A DNA stretch of 64,000 nucleotides from JBJXFE01 sp046153875 (GTDB lineage Bacteria; Planctomycetota; Phycisphaerae; Phycisphaerales; UBA1924), in the NCBI GenBank assembly GCA_046153875.1, contig JBJXFE010000056.1:1-64000 (forward strand). The letters are read 5' to 3'. The notes beneath the pieces are model-generated. The model saw nothing but the letters and a program-made list of their open reading frames with translations. It did not search any database and was not told where the DNA came from. Position 1 is the stretch's first letter. Every line of letters begins with the position of its first letter. This document shows positions 44,196 through 54,165 of this stretch, one piece after another. Position numbers and translations under genes: made by a program.

Positions 44196-44891
44196 TCACG
44201 GCTGGAGCCGCGTCGCGGTCCACGCGCCGCCCGCGTAGGCGGCGCCGTTCGCGCTGAGCGTCCGCGTCCACTCGGCCCGATCGTGAACCCTCCCGGGCGC
44301 GCCCTGCCACAGCTCCACACGTCGGGCCCACACCCGCCATCCGCCCCAGTGCGGCGGACGCGGGATGGCCATCGGCTCGGTGATCGGCGGAGCCGTGAGA
44401 GGATCAACACCCAGCCGGGCCATCGCGGCCTCGACCCGTTCGAGCATCGCGGCGCGCGACCCGACGGGGCGGCTCTGCTCGCTCGCCCACCCGCCGACCT
44501 GCTTGGGCCACGGGCGCGTGGCGAAGTAGCGGTCGCTCTCGGCCGCGGGCGAGCGTGTCACCGGGCCCTCGATCCGGGCCTGCCGCTCCAAGGTATCCCA
44601 ATGGAAGACGACGGCCGCGGTCGGGCGGGCTGCCAGCGCCCGGGACTTGCGTGATTCATAGTTCGTGAAGAACTCGATGAACCCCGCGGCGGCGTCCACC
44701 TTCTTCGCCAGCACCATCCGCACCGTCGGCGTCCCGTCCGCGTCCGCCGTCGCCAGGGCCATCGCGTCCGGGTTGGGGGCCACCTTCCCGCGCACGGCGT
44801 GCGCGAACCACTCGGCCAGCAGCGCCATCGGGTCCGCGGGGAGCGGCTCGGGCAGCAACGGGCGCGACTCGAAGGGTCCGATTCCGGCCAT
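44196..44891 (-). CDS. pdxH: Pyridoxamine 5'-phosphate oxidase
   Basis: This FMN enzyme makes pyridoxal 5'-phosphate. The 231-residue protein has the FMN/substrate blocks ALATADADGTPTVRMVLAKK, GFIEFFTNYESRKSRAL, FHWDTLERQARIEG, WPKQVGGWASEQSRP and the C-terminal PPHWGGWRVWARRVELWQG with RVHDRAEWTR; the ending TRLQP is that of the family. TAGTGT lies six bases before the ATG without a ribosome-binding site. It is divergent from dnaB. Confidence 0.9.
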   Translation of the reverse strand: MAGIGPFESRPLLPEPLPADPMALLAEWFAHAVRGKVAPNPDAMALATADADGTPTVRMVLAKKVDAAAGFIEFFTNYESRKSRALAARPTAAVVFHWDTLERQARIEGPVTRSPAAESDRYFATRPWPKQVGGWASEQSRPVGSRAAMLERVEAAMARLGVDPLTAPPITEPMAIPRPPHWGGWRVWARRVELWQGAPGRVHDRAEWTRTLSANGAAYAGGAWTATRLQP

Positions 44892-45008
44892 GACCCTACA
44901 CTAGGCGGATCGTGCGGCGTGAAGCCCGCGCCGCTAGCGACAGGAAGAGCGAGCCAGTCCACACCAGCCGCGCAAGCTGTCGAGTGCGCCCCACGTCAGA
45001 ATGCGCTC

Positions 45009-46760
45009 ATGGACGAGCCGACGACCACCACCGCGCCCGGCACCGCGAGCCGCGGCACGCGCCCCGCGCGCGCCGCGCCCCGCGCGGACATTGATCGCCC
45101 GCCGCCTTACTCCCTCGAAGCCGAGATGGCCCTCCTCGGCGCGCTCCTGCTCAATCCGCGCGTCACGCCCGATGTGCTCTCGCTCGTGTCGAAGGGTGAG
45201 GAGTTCTACTCCGAGGCCCACGGCGCGATTTTCCGCACCCTCATCGAGGTCTACGACCGCCAGCCCGACGCCGACCTCGTCCCGATCCTCGACGCGCTGC
45301 GCGACCGCGGGCAGCTCGAGTTGATCGGTGGCGCCGAGTACCTTGAAAAGCTCGCGGGCGAGACCCCGGGCAGCACCGGCGCCACGCACTACGCCCGGAT
45401 CGTCGCCGACAAGGCCAAGCTCCGCCGCCTCATCGACGCCGCCGAGCAGATCCGCCATGAGGCCATGTCCGCCGGCTCGCTCGGGCTAGACGGCGCCCGC
45501 GAGGTCCTCGACCGCGCCGAGATGATGGTCTTCGAGATCGCCCAGGAGGACCGCAAGAGCGACCCGCAGTCTCTCGCCGACCTCCTCCAGCGCGAAGTCG
45601 ACCGCCTCGAAGCCTCTGAGGGACAGGGGATCAGCGGCCTGCCCACCGGGTTCGACGACCTCGACGAGCTCCTCCGCGGCCTGCAGCCCGGCGAGATGAT
45701 CATCCTCGCCGCCCGACCCTCGATGGGCAAGACCGCCATGGCCCTGAACCTCGCCGAGCAGGTGGCACGCGGCGGGCGGTCCCGCTGGCGGCCGCACGCT
45801 AAGGGGCCGAGCGTCGGCGTCGGCGTCTTCTCTCTCGAAATGTCCAAGGGGGCCGTGGCCCAACGCTTCCTCAGCGCCATGTCCCAGGTCAGCTCGCACG
45901 AGCTGCGCAGCGGCAAGAAGTTCGGCGACTCGGAGTGGAAACGCATCATCGAGGCCTGCGGTGAACTCAAGGACTGCCCGGTCTACATCGACGACACGCC
46001 GGGGCTCACGGTCCTCCAGCTCCGCGCCCGCGCCCGCCGGATGGTCGCGCAGCACGGCGTCAAGGCGATCATCGTCGACTACCTCCAGTTGCTCACCGCG
46101 CCGGGCTCCGCCCGCGAATCGCGCCAGGTAGAGGTTTCCGCGATCAGCCGGTCCATCAAGGCCCTCGCCCGCGAGCTGAACGTGCCGGTCGTGTGCCTCT
46201 CGCAGCTCAACCGCGCCAGCGAGCAGCGCGAGGGCAACCGCCCCCGCATGAGCGACCTGCGCGAGTCGGGCAGCATCGAGCAGGACGCCGACGTCGTCAT
46301 GCTCCTGCACCGCGAGGACTACTACCACGTCGGCAACCCCGACTGGGCCGCCGAGAACCCCGACAAGGTCGGCGTCGCCGAGATCATCGTCGCCAAGCAA
46401 CGCAACGGGCCGACCGACGTGGTGCGCCTCACGTGGGACCCGAACACGACGCGGTTCAAGGCCTACGGCGGCCACCGCGACGGCGGAGACGATGCCTTCG
46501 TCCGCTCGCGCCCCGCCCCCGCACGCTATGGCGGCGCGGCCGAACCCGCTCCGTTGCGCTCTTCCGAGCCCGCAGCGCCGGCGACGGGTTTGGCCTGGGG
46601 GGCGCCGCCTGCCGGAGCCGGAGCCGGCACCGACGCGCCATTCGCCGGGCGATCCCCGGCCACCGGTGCCTTCGCCCCGCGCCCCCCGACCGGCCCGGCC
46701 CCCGAGTTCCGCGACGGCGGCGGCCCGGACCGCGACGACGACGACGCGGCGCCGTTCTGA
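45009..46760 (+). CDS. dnaB: Replicative DNA helicase with SSB-like acidic tail
   Basis: The 583-residue protein has the N-terminal DnaB domain (PPYSLEAEMALLGALLLNP), Walker A in LAARPSMGKTAMALNLAEQ, IIVDYLQLL as Walker B, the H3 loop region NVPVVCLSQLNRASEQR and the arginine-finger segment DLRESGSIEQDADVVMLLHR. After residue about 485 an unusual Pro/Ala/Gly-rich tail of some 95 residues ends RDDDDAAPF, which looks like the partner-binding tip of single-stranded-DNA-binding protein. The start at 45009 was chosen because upstream in-frame sequence is not family-like. Confidence 0.9.
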   Translation: MDEPTTTTAPGTASRGTRPARAAPRADIDRPPPYSLEAEMALLGALLLNPRVTPDVLSLVSKGEEFYSEAHGAIFRTLIEVYDRQPDADLVPILDALRDRGQLELIGGAEYLEKLAGETPGSTGATHYARIVADKAKLRRLIDAAEQIRHEAMSAGSLGLDGAREVLDRAEMMVFEIAQEDRKSDPQSLADLLQREVDRLEASEGQGISGLPTGFDDLDELLRGLQPGEMIILAARPSMGKTAMALNLAEQVARGGRSRWRPHAKGPSVGVGVFSLEMSKGAVAQRFLSAMSQVSSHELRSGKKFGDSEWKRIIEACGELKDCPVYIDDTPGLTVLQLRARARRMVAQHGVKAIIVDYLQLLTAPGSARESRQVEVSAISRSIKALARELNVPVVCLSQLNRASEQREGNRPRMSDLRESGSIEQDADVVMLLHREDYYHVGNPDWAAENPDKVGVAEIIVAKQRNGPTDVVRLTWDPNTTRFKAYGGHRDGGDDAFVRSRPAPARYGGAAEPAPLRSSEPAAPATGLAWGAPPAGAGAGTDAPFAGRSPATGAFAPRPPTGPAPEFRDGGGPDRDDDDAAPF

Positions 46761-46805
46761 TCCCGCCGTCCCCACGATCGGACCGACCGCTACGCTTCTC
46801 GCCTC

Positions 46806-48305
46806 ATGCCCTCCGACGCCCCCAGGCCGCGTCAGTTCCAGAGCCCCAAGGGCACGCGCGACTTCTACCCGCAGGACCTGCTCCGCCGCCGCTACATCGA
46901 GAAGGCCTGGCGCGACACCTCCATCCGCCACGGCTTCGAGGAGATCGAGGGCCCGACGTTCGAGCAGGCCGAGCTCTACACCGTCAAGTCCGGCGAGGGC
47001 ATCCTCTCCGAGATGTTTAATGTGTTCAGCGGGAAGGACCCTGAGGAGGTCGCCGAGGTCCAGAAATCGGGGCGCGCGCCGCTCGCGCTCCGCCCCGAGT
47101 TCACGCCGACGCTCGCCCGCATGTACGCCGCTCGGGCCGGGCAGCTCCCCAAGCCCACCAAGTGGTTCACGGCCGGGCCGTACTTCCGGGCGGAGAAGCC
47201 GCAGCGGGGGAGGTTGAGGGAGTTTTGTCAATGGAACGTGGATGTCATCGGCGGCGACGCCGTCAACCGTGATATCGAGGCATATGACGCAGACACGCTC
47301 GCCACCTGCGTTGCCGGGTTGGTCAGCCTTGGCCTAGGTTTCAACGACTCCGTCGTCAGACAAGGCGATCGACGTTCCGCAGCCGACTACTTCATCGCCC
47401 GCGGCGTGCGAGCGGAGCACGTCGATGAGATGTTCTCGGTTTTTGACAAGCTCGATAGGCTGGACGCCAACTATGTGATCACTCGCTGTGAGGAGCTGGG
47501 CTTCTCGCTTCCAGTAACACTCGCCGATTTTGTCGACGAGGGCACCGGACGTGTGGTTCCCACAGGTCTGTATGCGTCGTTTCGTGAGTGGGCGGCGAAG
47601 GAAGGTGCCGACTCTCCTTCGATGCGAGCTTGTCAAGTGTTGAAATCGACCGGCCTTGATGCTGACCATTGGGTGCAGCCAGCGCCTGACGTCGTGCGCG
47701 GACTCGCGTACTACACGGGCATGGTCTTTGAAGTGCACGAAGTTTCCGGCCAAGAGCGTGCCATCTGCGGCGGCGGCCGCTACGACAACCTCATCGAGCT
47801 TTTCGGCGGCCCGCCCACACCAGCCGTCGGCTTCGGCATGGGCGACGTCGTCCTCGGCAACCTGCTCCAGGATAAAGGGCTGATGCCCGAAGGGGCAGCG
47901 CTGCTCCAGGCGCTCTCCGCGCCCTCCGCGCCCTCCGCGCCCTCCGCCAGCCTGCGCCCGGACGTCTTCGTCATCGCCAACGAGAAAGAGGAGTCGCAGA
48001 AGGCCCTCCGCCCGCTCGTCGCGAAGCTCCGCCGCGGCGTCGAGTCGCCCGAGTGGTCGGCGAAATCAAACCACAAGCCCTGGGACGCTGACCGTTACGC
48101 CACCCCGCCCCTGCACGCGCGCCACTCCTACAAGGCCACGAAGAACATCGGCAAGCTGCTTCAGGAAGCCGGCGCCCAGCACGCCCGCCACGCGGCCATC
48201 ATCGAGGACGCCGGGACGTGCACGCTCAAGAACCTCGACACGCGCGAGGAACAGAAGAGCGTGCCGCTGGACGACCTCGGCCGGCGCGTCGCGAAGCACG
48301 GTTGA
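46806..48305 (+). CDS. hisS: Histidine-tRNA ligase
   Basis: The 499-residue class II synthetase has SPKGTRDFYP, motif 2 around GPYFRAEKPQRGRLREF, the HisA-type loop VVRGLAYYTGMVFEVH (Ala where Asp is common) and motif 3 AVGFGMGDVVLGNLL. The anticodon domain is interrupted near residue 370 by an Ala-Pro-Ser repeat (LSAPSAPSAPSAS) encoded by a 9-bp tandem DNA repeat. The stretch of residues about 137-318 is visibly less GC-rich, with many A/T third positions. TACGCT ends nine bases before the ATG. Confidence 0.9.
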   Translation: MPSDAPRPRQFQSPKGTRDFYPQDLLRRRYIEKAWRDTSIRHGFEEIEGPTFEQAELYTVKSGEGILSEMFNVFSGKDPEEVAEVQKSGRAPLALRPEFTPTLARMYAARAGQLPKPTKWFTAGPYFRAEKPQRGRLREFCQWNVDVIGGDAVNRDIEAYDADTLATCVAGLVSLGLGFNDSVVRQGDRRSAADYFIARGVRAEHVDEMFSVFDKLDRLDANYVITRCEELGFSLPVTLADFVDEGTGRVVPTGLYASFREWAAKEGADSPSMRACQVLKSTGLDADHWVQPAPDVVRGLAYYTGMVFEVHEVSGQERAICGGGRYDNLIELFGGPPTPAVGFGMGDVVLGNLLQDKGLMPEGAALLQALSAPSAPSAPSASLRPDVFVIANEKEESQKALRPLVAKLRRGVESPEWSAKSNHKPWDADRYATPPLHARHSYKATKNIGKLLQEAGAQHARHAAIIEDAGTCTLKNLDTREEQKSVPLDDLGRRVAKHG

Positions 48306-48441
48306 AACACAGAGGGCCACGGAGAGTCACGGAGAAAAGCCCTGGGGTCGCGTTTCGACGGCCGCCGCCGAACCAGGCGCGCCCACTCCCGTTGCCCTGT
48401 TCCGTGTATTCCTCTGTGGCTCTCCGCGGCCCTCCGTGTTG
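48302..48441. repeat. Inverted pair of short-period repeats between hisS and the TerC gene
   Basis: CACAGAGGGCCACGGAGAG at the 3' end of hisS and an inverted relative (CTCTGTGGCTCTCCGCGGCC) before the convergent gene could pair as a long imperfect stem. The words are the same as at 17180-17211. Confidence 0.6.
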
Positions 48442-48447
48442 ATCTCT

Positions 48448-49215
<768 letters not shown>

Positions 49216-49263
49216 GGCGGGGAGTCTCCGAAAGCGAACGCGAAGGGTATCGGGGATCAATGC

Positions 49264-49300
49264 GTGAAGAGGTGAGCAGGTGAAGAAGTGAACAGGTGAT
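49264..49300. repeat. Short-period repeat (GTGAGCAGGTGAAG type)
   Basis: GAGGTGAGCAGGTGAAGAAG and GTGAACAGGTGATGG are imperfect repeats of GTGAGCAGGTGAAG. The word recurs at 61287-61431. Confidence 0.55.
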
Positions 49301-49330
49301 GGCACCAGCGCGAGCGGCGGCGCCGCGCCA

Positions 49331-51781
49331 TCACGGCAGCTTGATCAACCGCCGGCACACCCACTCCAGTGTGAGCAGCAGCAGCAGCGTCGCCAGCACG
49401 ATCGGGCGGTCCCAGAGCGTGCGCGCGTCGGGCGTGCCCGAGACGCGCAGCTCGCGGTTGGGCAGCAGATCGCGCACCTGCGCCAGCGATTCGGGCGGCA
49501 CCACCCGACCACCGGTGGCCTCGGCCAGGCGCGCCAGCAGCGGGTGGTCCGTCTCCGGGCGGCGCAGCTCGTCGTCGTCCAGCGCGACCTCAACCTCCGC
49601 GAAAAGCCCGAGCCCGGCGAGCATCGGGTCGATCGCCTCGAGCCGGTACGCGCCCGCCACGTCCGGCATCCACACCCCCGCGAACGAGCGCATCGCGGCC
49701 GCCCCGGCCCCGCCCGTCCCGGCGCCACCCTCCGGCGCGAGGATGATCTCCACCGGCTCGTCGCGCGTGGGCCCGGCGTCGCCCGTCGCGGCCCCGCCCT
49801 TGCGCACCGCCCGCACCCGCATCGACGCCGACCCGCGGGCGCCATCGACCAGCGATTGATCCAGCAGCTCCACCGTCACGCGCACCGGCTGGCGCACCAG
49901 AGCCCGCCGCGGGCTCACCGTGATCGCGGCCGACCGCGACGATCGCGCCAGGCTCTCGCGCCCCTGCAGGCGAAGCAGCGGCAGCCAGAACCGCTCGGGC
50001 AGCGCCTCGCCCCGCGCGTACCGCCACCGCCACGTCTCGTCCGTCCCCACGTACATGATCCGCCCCGCCCCGTACCGCATCGTCAGCACGATCGGCGTCG
50101 ACTCCGCGCTCGGTGATCCATCCGCCGGCGCCCCGCCCGCGGAGACCGGCGCGGCCCACGCCAGCACCTCGGCCGTGGGCTTCACCGCCGACGGATCGAT
50201 CCGCTGCGCATACCGCAGCCGCGACCAGCCGGTGGCCGGGTCGCTCAGCCGCGCGGGCCACGGCTCATCGGGGGTCCCCGAAAGCTCCAGCACCCCCAGC
50301 CGATCCGCGCCGGGGGCGCGCGACATGGTCACCGGCTCGTCATAGTCCCGCACCGGCGCGTCGCGCCGGTCCGAACCCGCCAGCGTGAACGGCAGCAGGT
50401 CGGCCAGAGGCGTATCGCGCCACGCGATCGGCGTAGCCGCGGGCCCGCCGATCCACAGCAGGCCTCCCCCCCGCACCGCCACGTGCTCGCGGAGCTGCTC
50501 GAGCTGCTCGCGGCTGAACAGACCCGCGGGCAGGTCACCCATCACGATCACGTCGAACGCGGCCCACTCCTCGGGCGACCGCGGCAGCGCCGCCAGCTCC
50601 ACGCCGCCCTCCTGGATGTACTTGCGGTTCGACGCGAGCAGCATCGACACCGACCGGATCGACGCCTCGCGCACCAGCAGGTTCTTCAGGTACCGGTACT
50701 CCCACCGCGGGTACCCGTCGAAGTACGCGATCCGCAGCGGGCGGTCCACCAGCTCCGGGCGCAGCTCCGCCTCGTTGTTCCCCTCGATCAGGTCCGGGCC
50801 GTCGGGCACCACGCGGACGATCCACGCCGGCGTGCCCGGCTGCTCGGGCTTGTGCGTCAGCACTACGCGCGTCCGCCCGTCGCGCCACGCGCCCGCCTCA
50901 TCCGGCAGCGGGCGCTCGTCCAGCACCAGGCCCGTGGTCTTCTCGATGAGCCGGACGACGCCGCGCGGCGCGTGATCGTCACGGGTGCCGAGACGGTCGA
51001 CCTCGACGCTCACGGGAACCGTGTCCTTCACGAACGCGAGCAAGGGGGCCTCGGCCGCGGCGATCGCCAGGTCCTCGATCGGCTCGGGGCTGCCGAGCGG
51101 AACCGTAAACACCGGGATGTGCTCGGCCTCCAGCCTTCGCATCGCGGCCCGCCCAGGCTCGTCGATCGAGCGCCCGTCGCTGAGCACCACGACGCCCGAA
51201 ACCGGCCGCGCAGCCGCGCGGGCCAGCGCCTGGTCGAGCGCCGCGGCCAGGCTGGTGCGCCGACCCGCGGGCGAGCCCAGGTCCACGCCCTCCAACGGCT
51301 CTGCGTTTCTCTTCAGGTCGAACGCGCCCCCGTCGAACCCAAGCCACACGACCGTCCTGTCCTTCGCCAGCGACTCCAACGTCGCCCCCGCGGCCCGCAG
51401 CGCCCGCGCGAGTTGCTCGTCGCGCGTGAGCCTGCCGCCCCCCCCCTCGCCCGGCACGTCCGCGATCGTCATCGACGCCGATCGGTCCACGAGGAACAGC
51501 ACCCAGTCGCTCTCGATCCGCTCGTTGGGGCGGATCAGCTGCGGCCCCGAGATGATGAGCAGCAGCAGCAGGAGCAGCAGCCCGCGCGCCGCGCCGAGCG
51601 CGATCCGCACCCGCCGCCCGCCTTCGAGCCGCGCGTAGCTCCAGAACGCGAGCACCCCCGCGAGGACGACCGCCAGGAACCACGCCCACGCCGGGATCGG
51701 CCGCGCAAACCCGAGCTGCACCCCCTCGGCCCCGAAGCGGACTGCGTCCAGCCCGAACAGGCGGCTCAGGAAGCTGCTCAT
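49331..51781 (-). CDS. Large membrane protein with VWA-like and glutamine-amidotransferase-like region
   Basis: The 816-residue protein starts with two membrane helices (PAWAWFLAVVLAGVLAFW and ALGAARGLLLLLLLLIIS), then a von Willebrand A domain with the MIDAS-like FLVDRSASMTIADV. A central region has RIAYFDGYPRWEYRYLKNLL and FDVIVMGDLPAGLFS-type strands, typical of the GATase1-like part of these planctomycete proteins, and RYGAGRIMYVGTDETWRWRY. One C-terminal helix ends the protein. It overlaps the BatA-like gene by four bases. The role is unknown; surface-complex assembly is inferred from the operon. Confidence 0.75.
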   Translation of the reverse strand: MSSFLSRLFGLDAVRFGAEGVQLGFARPIPAWAWFLAVVLAGVLAFWSYARLEGGRRVRIALGAARGLLLLLLLLIISGPQLIRPNERIESDWVLFLVDRSASMTIADVPGEGGGGRLTRDEQLARALRAAGATLESLAKDRTVVWLGFDGGAFDLKRNAEPLEGVDLGSPAGRRTSLAAALDQALARAAARPVSGVVVLSDGRSIDEPGRAAMRRLEAEHIPVFTVPLGSPEPIEDLAIAAAEAPLLAFVKDTVPVSVEVDRLGTRDDHAPRGVVRLIEKTTGLVLDERPLPDEAGAWRDGRTRVVLTHKPEQPGTPAWIVRVVPDGPDLIEGNNEAELRPELVDRPLRIAYFDGYPRWEYRYLKNLLVREASIRSVSMLLASNRKYIQEGGVELAALPRSPEEWAAFDVIVMGDLPAGLFSREQLEQLREHVAVRGGGLLWIGGPAATPIAWRDTPLADLLPFTLAGSDRRDAPVRDYDEPVTMSRAPGADRLGVLELSGTPDEPWPARLSDPATGWSRLRYAQRIDPSAVKPTAEVLAWAAPVSAGGAPADGSPSAESTPIVLTMRYGAGRIMYVGTDETWRWRYARGEALPERFWLPLLRLQGRESLARSSRSAAITVSPRRALVRQPVRVTVELLDQSLVDGARGSASMRVRAVRKGGAATGDAGPTRDEPVEIILAPEGGAGTGGAGAAAMRSFAGVWMPDVAGAYRLEAIDPMLAGLGLFAEVEVALDDDELRRPETDHPLLARLAEATGGRVVPPESLAQVRDLLPNRELRVSGTPDARTLWDRPIVLATLLLLLTLEWVCRRLIKLP

Positions 51782-54165
51782 GCGCGAGCCCCCCCGTCGC
51801 CGCCGCCCGCACCCGCCGTGAGAGCCGCGTGACTGAACAGGCGCGCGAGCCCGAGCTCGACCAGCGCCACCAGCAGCGCCGCCCCGAGCAGGTACACGGC
51901 CCACGGCGAGTGGTCCTGCCCGCGATCGAGGCTCGCACGCAGCGTGCCCCCCCCCTCGTCCGCCGCCGCACCGCCCGCGGGCGGAAGCCAGCGCACTTCC
52001 GCCCCTCCCAGCGCCGCCCCCAGCCACGACTGCAGCGTGGACGGGGGCTGCGCGTCCGTCCGCCCGCCCGCGGCGTCCGCGTTCACCGCCACCAGCCCCC
52101 GGGCCGCGCCCCGATCGTCGATCACCCGCCACAACCCCGCGTTCCGCGCAGGCTCGACGGCCCGCCCGGCGCGATCGACCGCGACGGGCGTGCCCCCGCC
52201 GACCGGACGCAGCTCGGTCGTGCGCGCCGGCGCCTCGGGCCGCGACCCGGCCACCGTCGCCCAGTCCCCGCGCGACCTCGCCACGCCCTGCACCACCAGT
52301 TCGTGCAGCAGCGGCACCATCAGCGGGCGCGCCGGCAGGTCCGACCACTCGAAGCTGGCCGGCACCGTGACCATCACCACCAGCCCGCGCGCCGAACCGC
52401 CCGCCCCGGATTCGCCGCCGCCGTTCGGAGCCCCGTCGGCCCGGGTCCCCGGCGCCGACGCCACGACGAACGCCGTCCCGTCCGAGAGCGTCAGCACCGC
52501 GGACGGCGCCGAGCCCGCGGGGGTCTCCACCGGCAGCGCCCGCAGCACGTGAACCGGCCCGGCCAGCTCGCGCAGCTCGGCCGCGAGCATCGCCAGCAGC
52601 CCGCGCTCATCCCCCGGCCGCGCCCGCGCCTCCGTGGAAATCGTCGCGGGCTCCCCGTACACCTTCGCCTCGCGGGCGATCGTCCAGTCCAGCCCCAGCT
52701 CGCGCACGAACGCGTCGGCCCACAGGTGAACCGTCGCCTGAGGGGGGGGGAACACCAGCACCAGCCCGCCCGTCTCCGCCAGGTGACGCACGTGCCGCCA
52801 CGCGCCGTCCGCGATCGCATCGGGCCGCGGCAGGATCACCGCATCAAGCCCCGAGAGCCGCGCCGCGTCCACGGACGCGGGGTCGATCTCCACCAGGTCC
52901 ACGTCGCGGGCGATCGGTGGGCTCCCTGCCCCGCCGCCGCCGCGCTCCCCGAAATACGGGTCGAGCGCGACACGCACCCAGTCCGCCGGCTCGAAGTCGC
53001 GCACGCTCGCCCCCGCCGCGCCCGACCGTCGCGGCGTGACCAGCCCGACGCGCAGCGAAGGCCGCACCTCGATCGTCCGCAGCCACGTGTTGTCCCCCGC
53101 CACCGCATCGTCGTCGATCGTCGTCGTCAGAACCAGCGTGCCCGCGGCCGTGGACGGCGCGGCCAGGTCCACCGTCGCGCTCCCGTCGCTCTCCCCCGCC
53201 GCCCAGCGGATCGCGGCCTGCGCCGTCGGCGGGCCGGGGCGGTCGTCGGCGCCGGCCACGCGCACGCGGATGCTCGTCACCCCGGGCGACGCCACGCCCG
53301 GGCCGGTCCGCCGCGCGCGGACCGTGACCGGCGTGCGCTCGGCCGCGGCCCCCTCGGCACGCGGCGCGGCGATCAGGATCGGACGCAGCGGATCCACCCC
53401 CAGGATCGTCACGTTCTCCGACCCCCGCTCCGCCGGGGACGTGGCCAGCACCGTCACCCCCGACGCCGCCGTCAGCCCCAAGTCGGGCAGCGCGCGCTCC
53501 GTGTCCGCCGAGCCGGTCAGGAAGTCACTAAGGATCACGACGACGGTGCGCGACGGATCAGCGGCCCCACTCCCGCCACCTCCGCCCGATCCGTTCCCGC
53601 CCGGCGCCAGCAGCCCCCGCAGCGCGGAGAGAGCGCCCGCGAGGTCCGCCGCGCTGTCCGTCGGGCGCAGCGATTCGACCAGCCCCTTGACCGCCGCGGC
53701 GTCCGCCGAGGCGGGGGCGACCACCGCCTGCGCCGGCCCGCCCAGCGCGAACAGCCCCGCCCGGTCGCCCGCGGTCGCGTCGAGTTGGTCGAGCAACCGG
53801 GCCGCCTGCGCCTTATGCCGGTCGAGCGCCGCCCCTCCCCCCGCATCCGTCGCCGACGACGCCAGGCTGTTGTCCACCAGCAGGTAGAGCGTCACGGCGG
53901 ACCGACCGCCCAGGATCGACCCGCCCCCAAGCATCGGCCGCCCCAGCCCGATCGCGATGAACGCGATCAGCAGGCAACGCGCCAGCAGCAGCAGGAACTG
54001 CTCCAGCCGCAGCCGCCGCCGGTGCTCCTTGTAAGCCTCGAGCAGGAACCGCATCGCCGCCCACATCACCGGCTTGCGACGCCGACGCATCAGCAGGTGG
54101 ATCAGGATCGGGATCGCCACGCACGCGACGCCGACCGCGGCCAGGATGGGGTTGATGAACGTCAT
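51778..54165 (-). CDS. BatA-like membrane protein with VWA-type domain
   Basis: The 795-residue protein begins with the BatA N-terminal signature: FINPILAAVGVACVAIPILIHLL, RRRRKPVMWAAMRFL, and a second membrane helix LLLLARCLLIAFIAIGLG. A VWA-type domain follows with LYLLVDNSLASSAT, whose MIDAS Ser pattern is altered, and TVVVILSDFLTGSAD. A last helix (AVYLLGAALLVALVELG) closes the protein. It lies between a DUF58 gene and the large VWA protein, with ATGA overlaps on both sides, so the three are coupled. Confidence 0.8.
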   Translation of the reverse strand: MTFINPILAAVGVACVAIPILIHLLMRRRRKPVMWAAMRFLLEAYKEHRRRLRLEQFLLLLARCLLIAFIAIGLGRPMLGGGSILGGRSAVTLYLLVDNSLASSATDAGGGAALDRHKAQAARLLDQLDATAGDRAGLFALGGPAQAVVAPASADAAAVKGLVESLRPTDSAADLAGALSALRGLLAPGGNGSGGGGGSGAADPSRTVVVILSDFLTGSADTERALPDLGLTAASGVTVLATSPAERGSENVTILGVDPLRPILIAAPRAEGAAAERTPVTVRARRTGPGVASPGVTSIRVRVAGADDRPGPPTAQAAIRWAAGESDGSATVDLAAPSTAAGTLVLTTTIDDDAVAGDNTWLRTIEVRPSLRVGLVTPRRSGAAGASVRDFEPADWVRVALDPYFGERGGGGAGSPPIARDVDLVEIDPASVDAARLSGLDAVILPRPDAIADGAWRHVRHLAETGGLVLVFPPPQATVHLWADAFVRELGLDWTIAREAKVYGEPATISTEARARPGDERGLLAMLAAELRELAGPVHVLRALPVETPAGSAPSAVLTLSDGTAFVVASAPGTRADGAPNGGGESGAGGSARGLVVMVTVPASFEWSDLPARPLMVPLLHELVVQGVARSRGDWATVAGSRPEAPARTTELRPVGGGTPVAVDRAGRAVEPARNAGLWRVIDDRGAARGLVAVNADAAGGRTDAQPPSTLQSWLGAALGGAEVRWLPPAGGAAADEGGGTLRASLDRGQDHSPWAVYLLGAALLVALVELGLARLFSHAALTAGAGGGDGGARA

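Noticed and set aside
49216..49305. N-terminal extension of the TerC-family protein
   Set aside because: The extra residues are encoded by an intergenic repeat and do not resemble the family.
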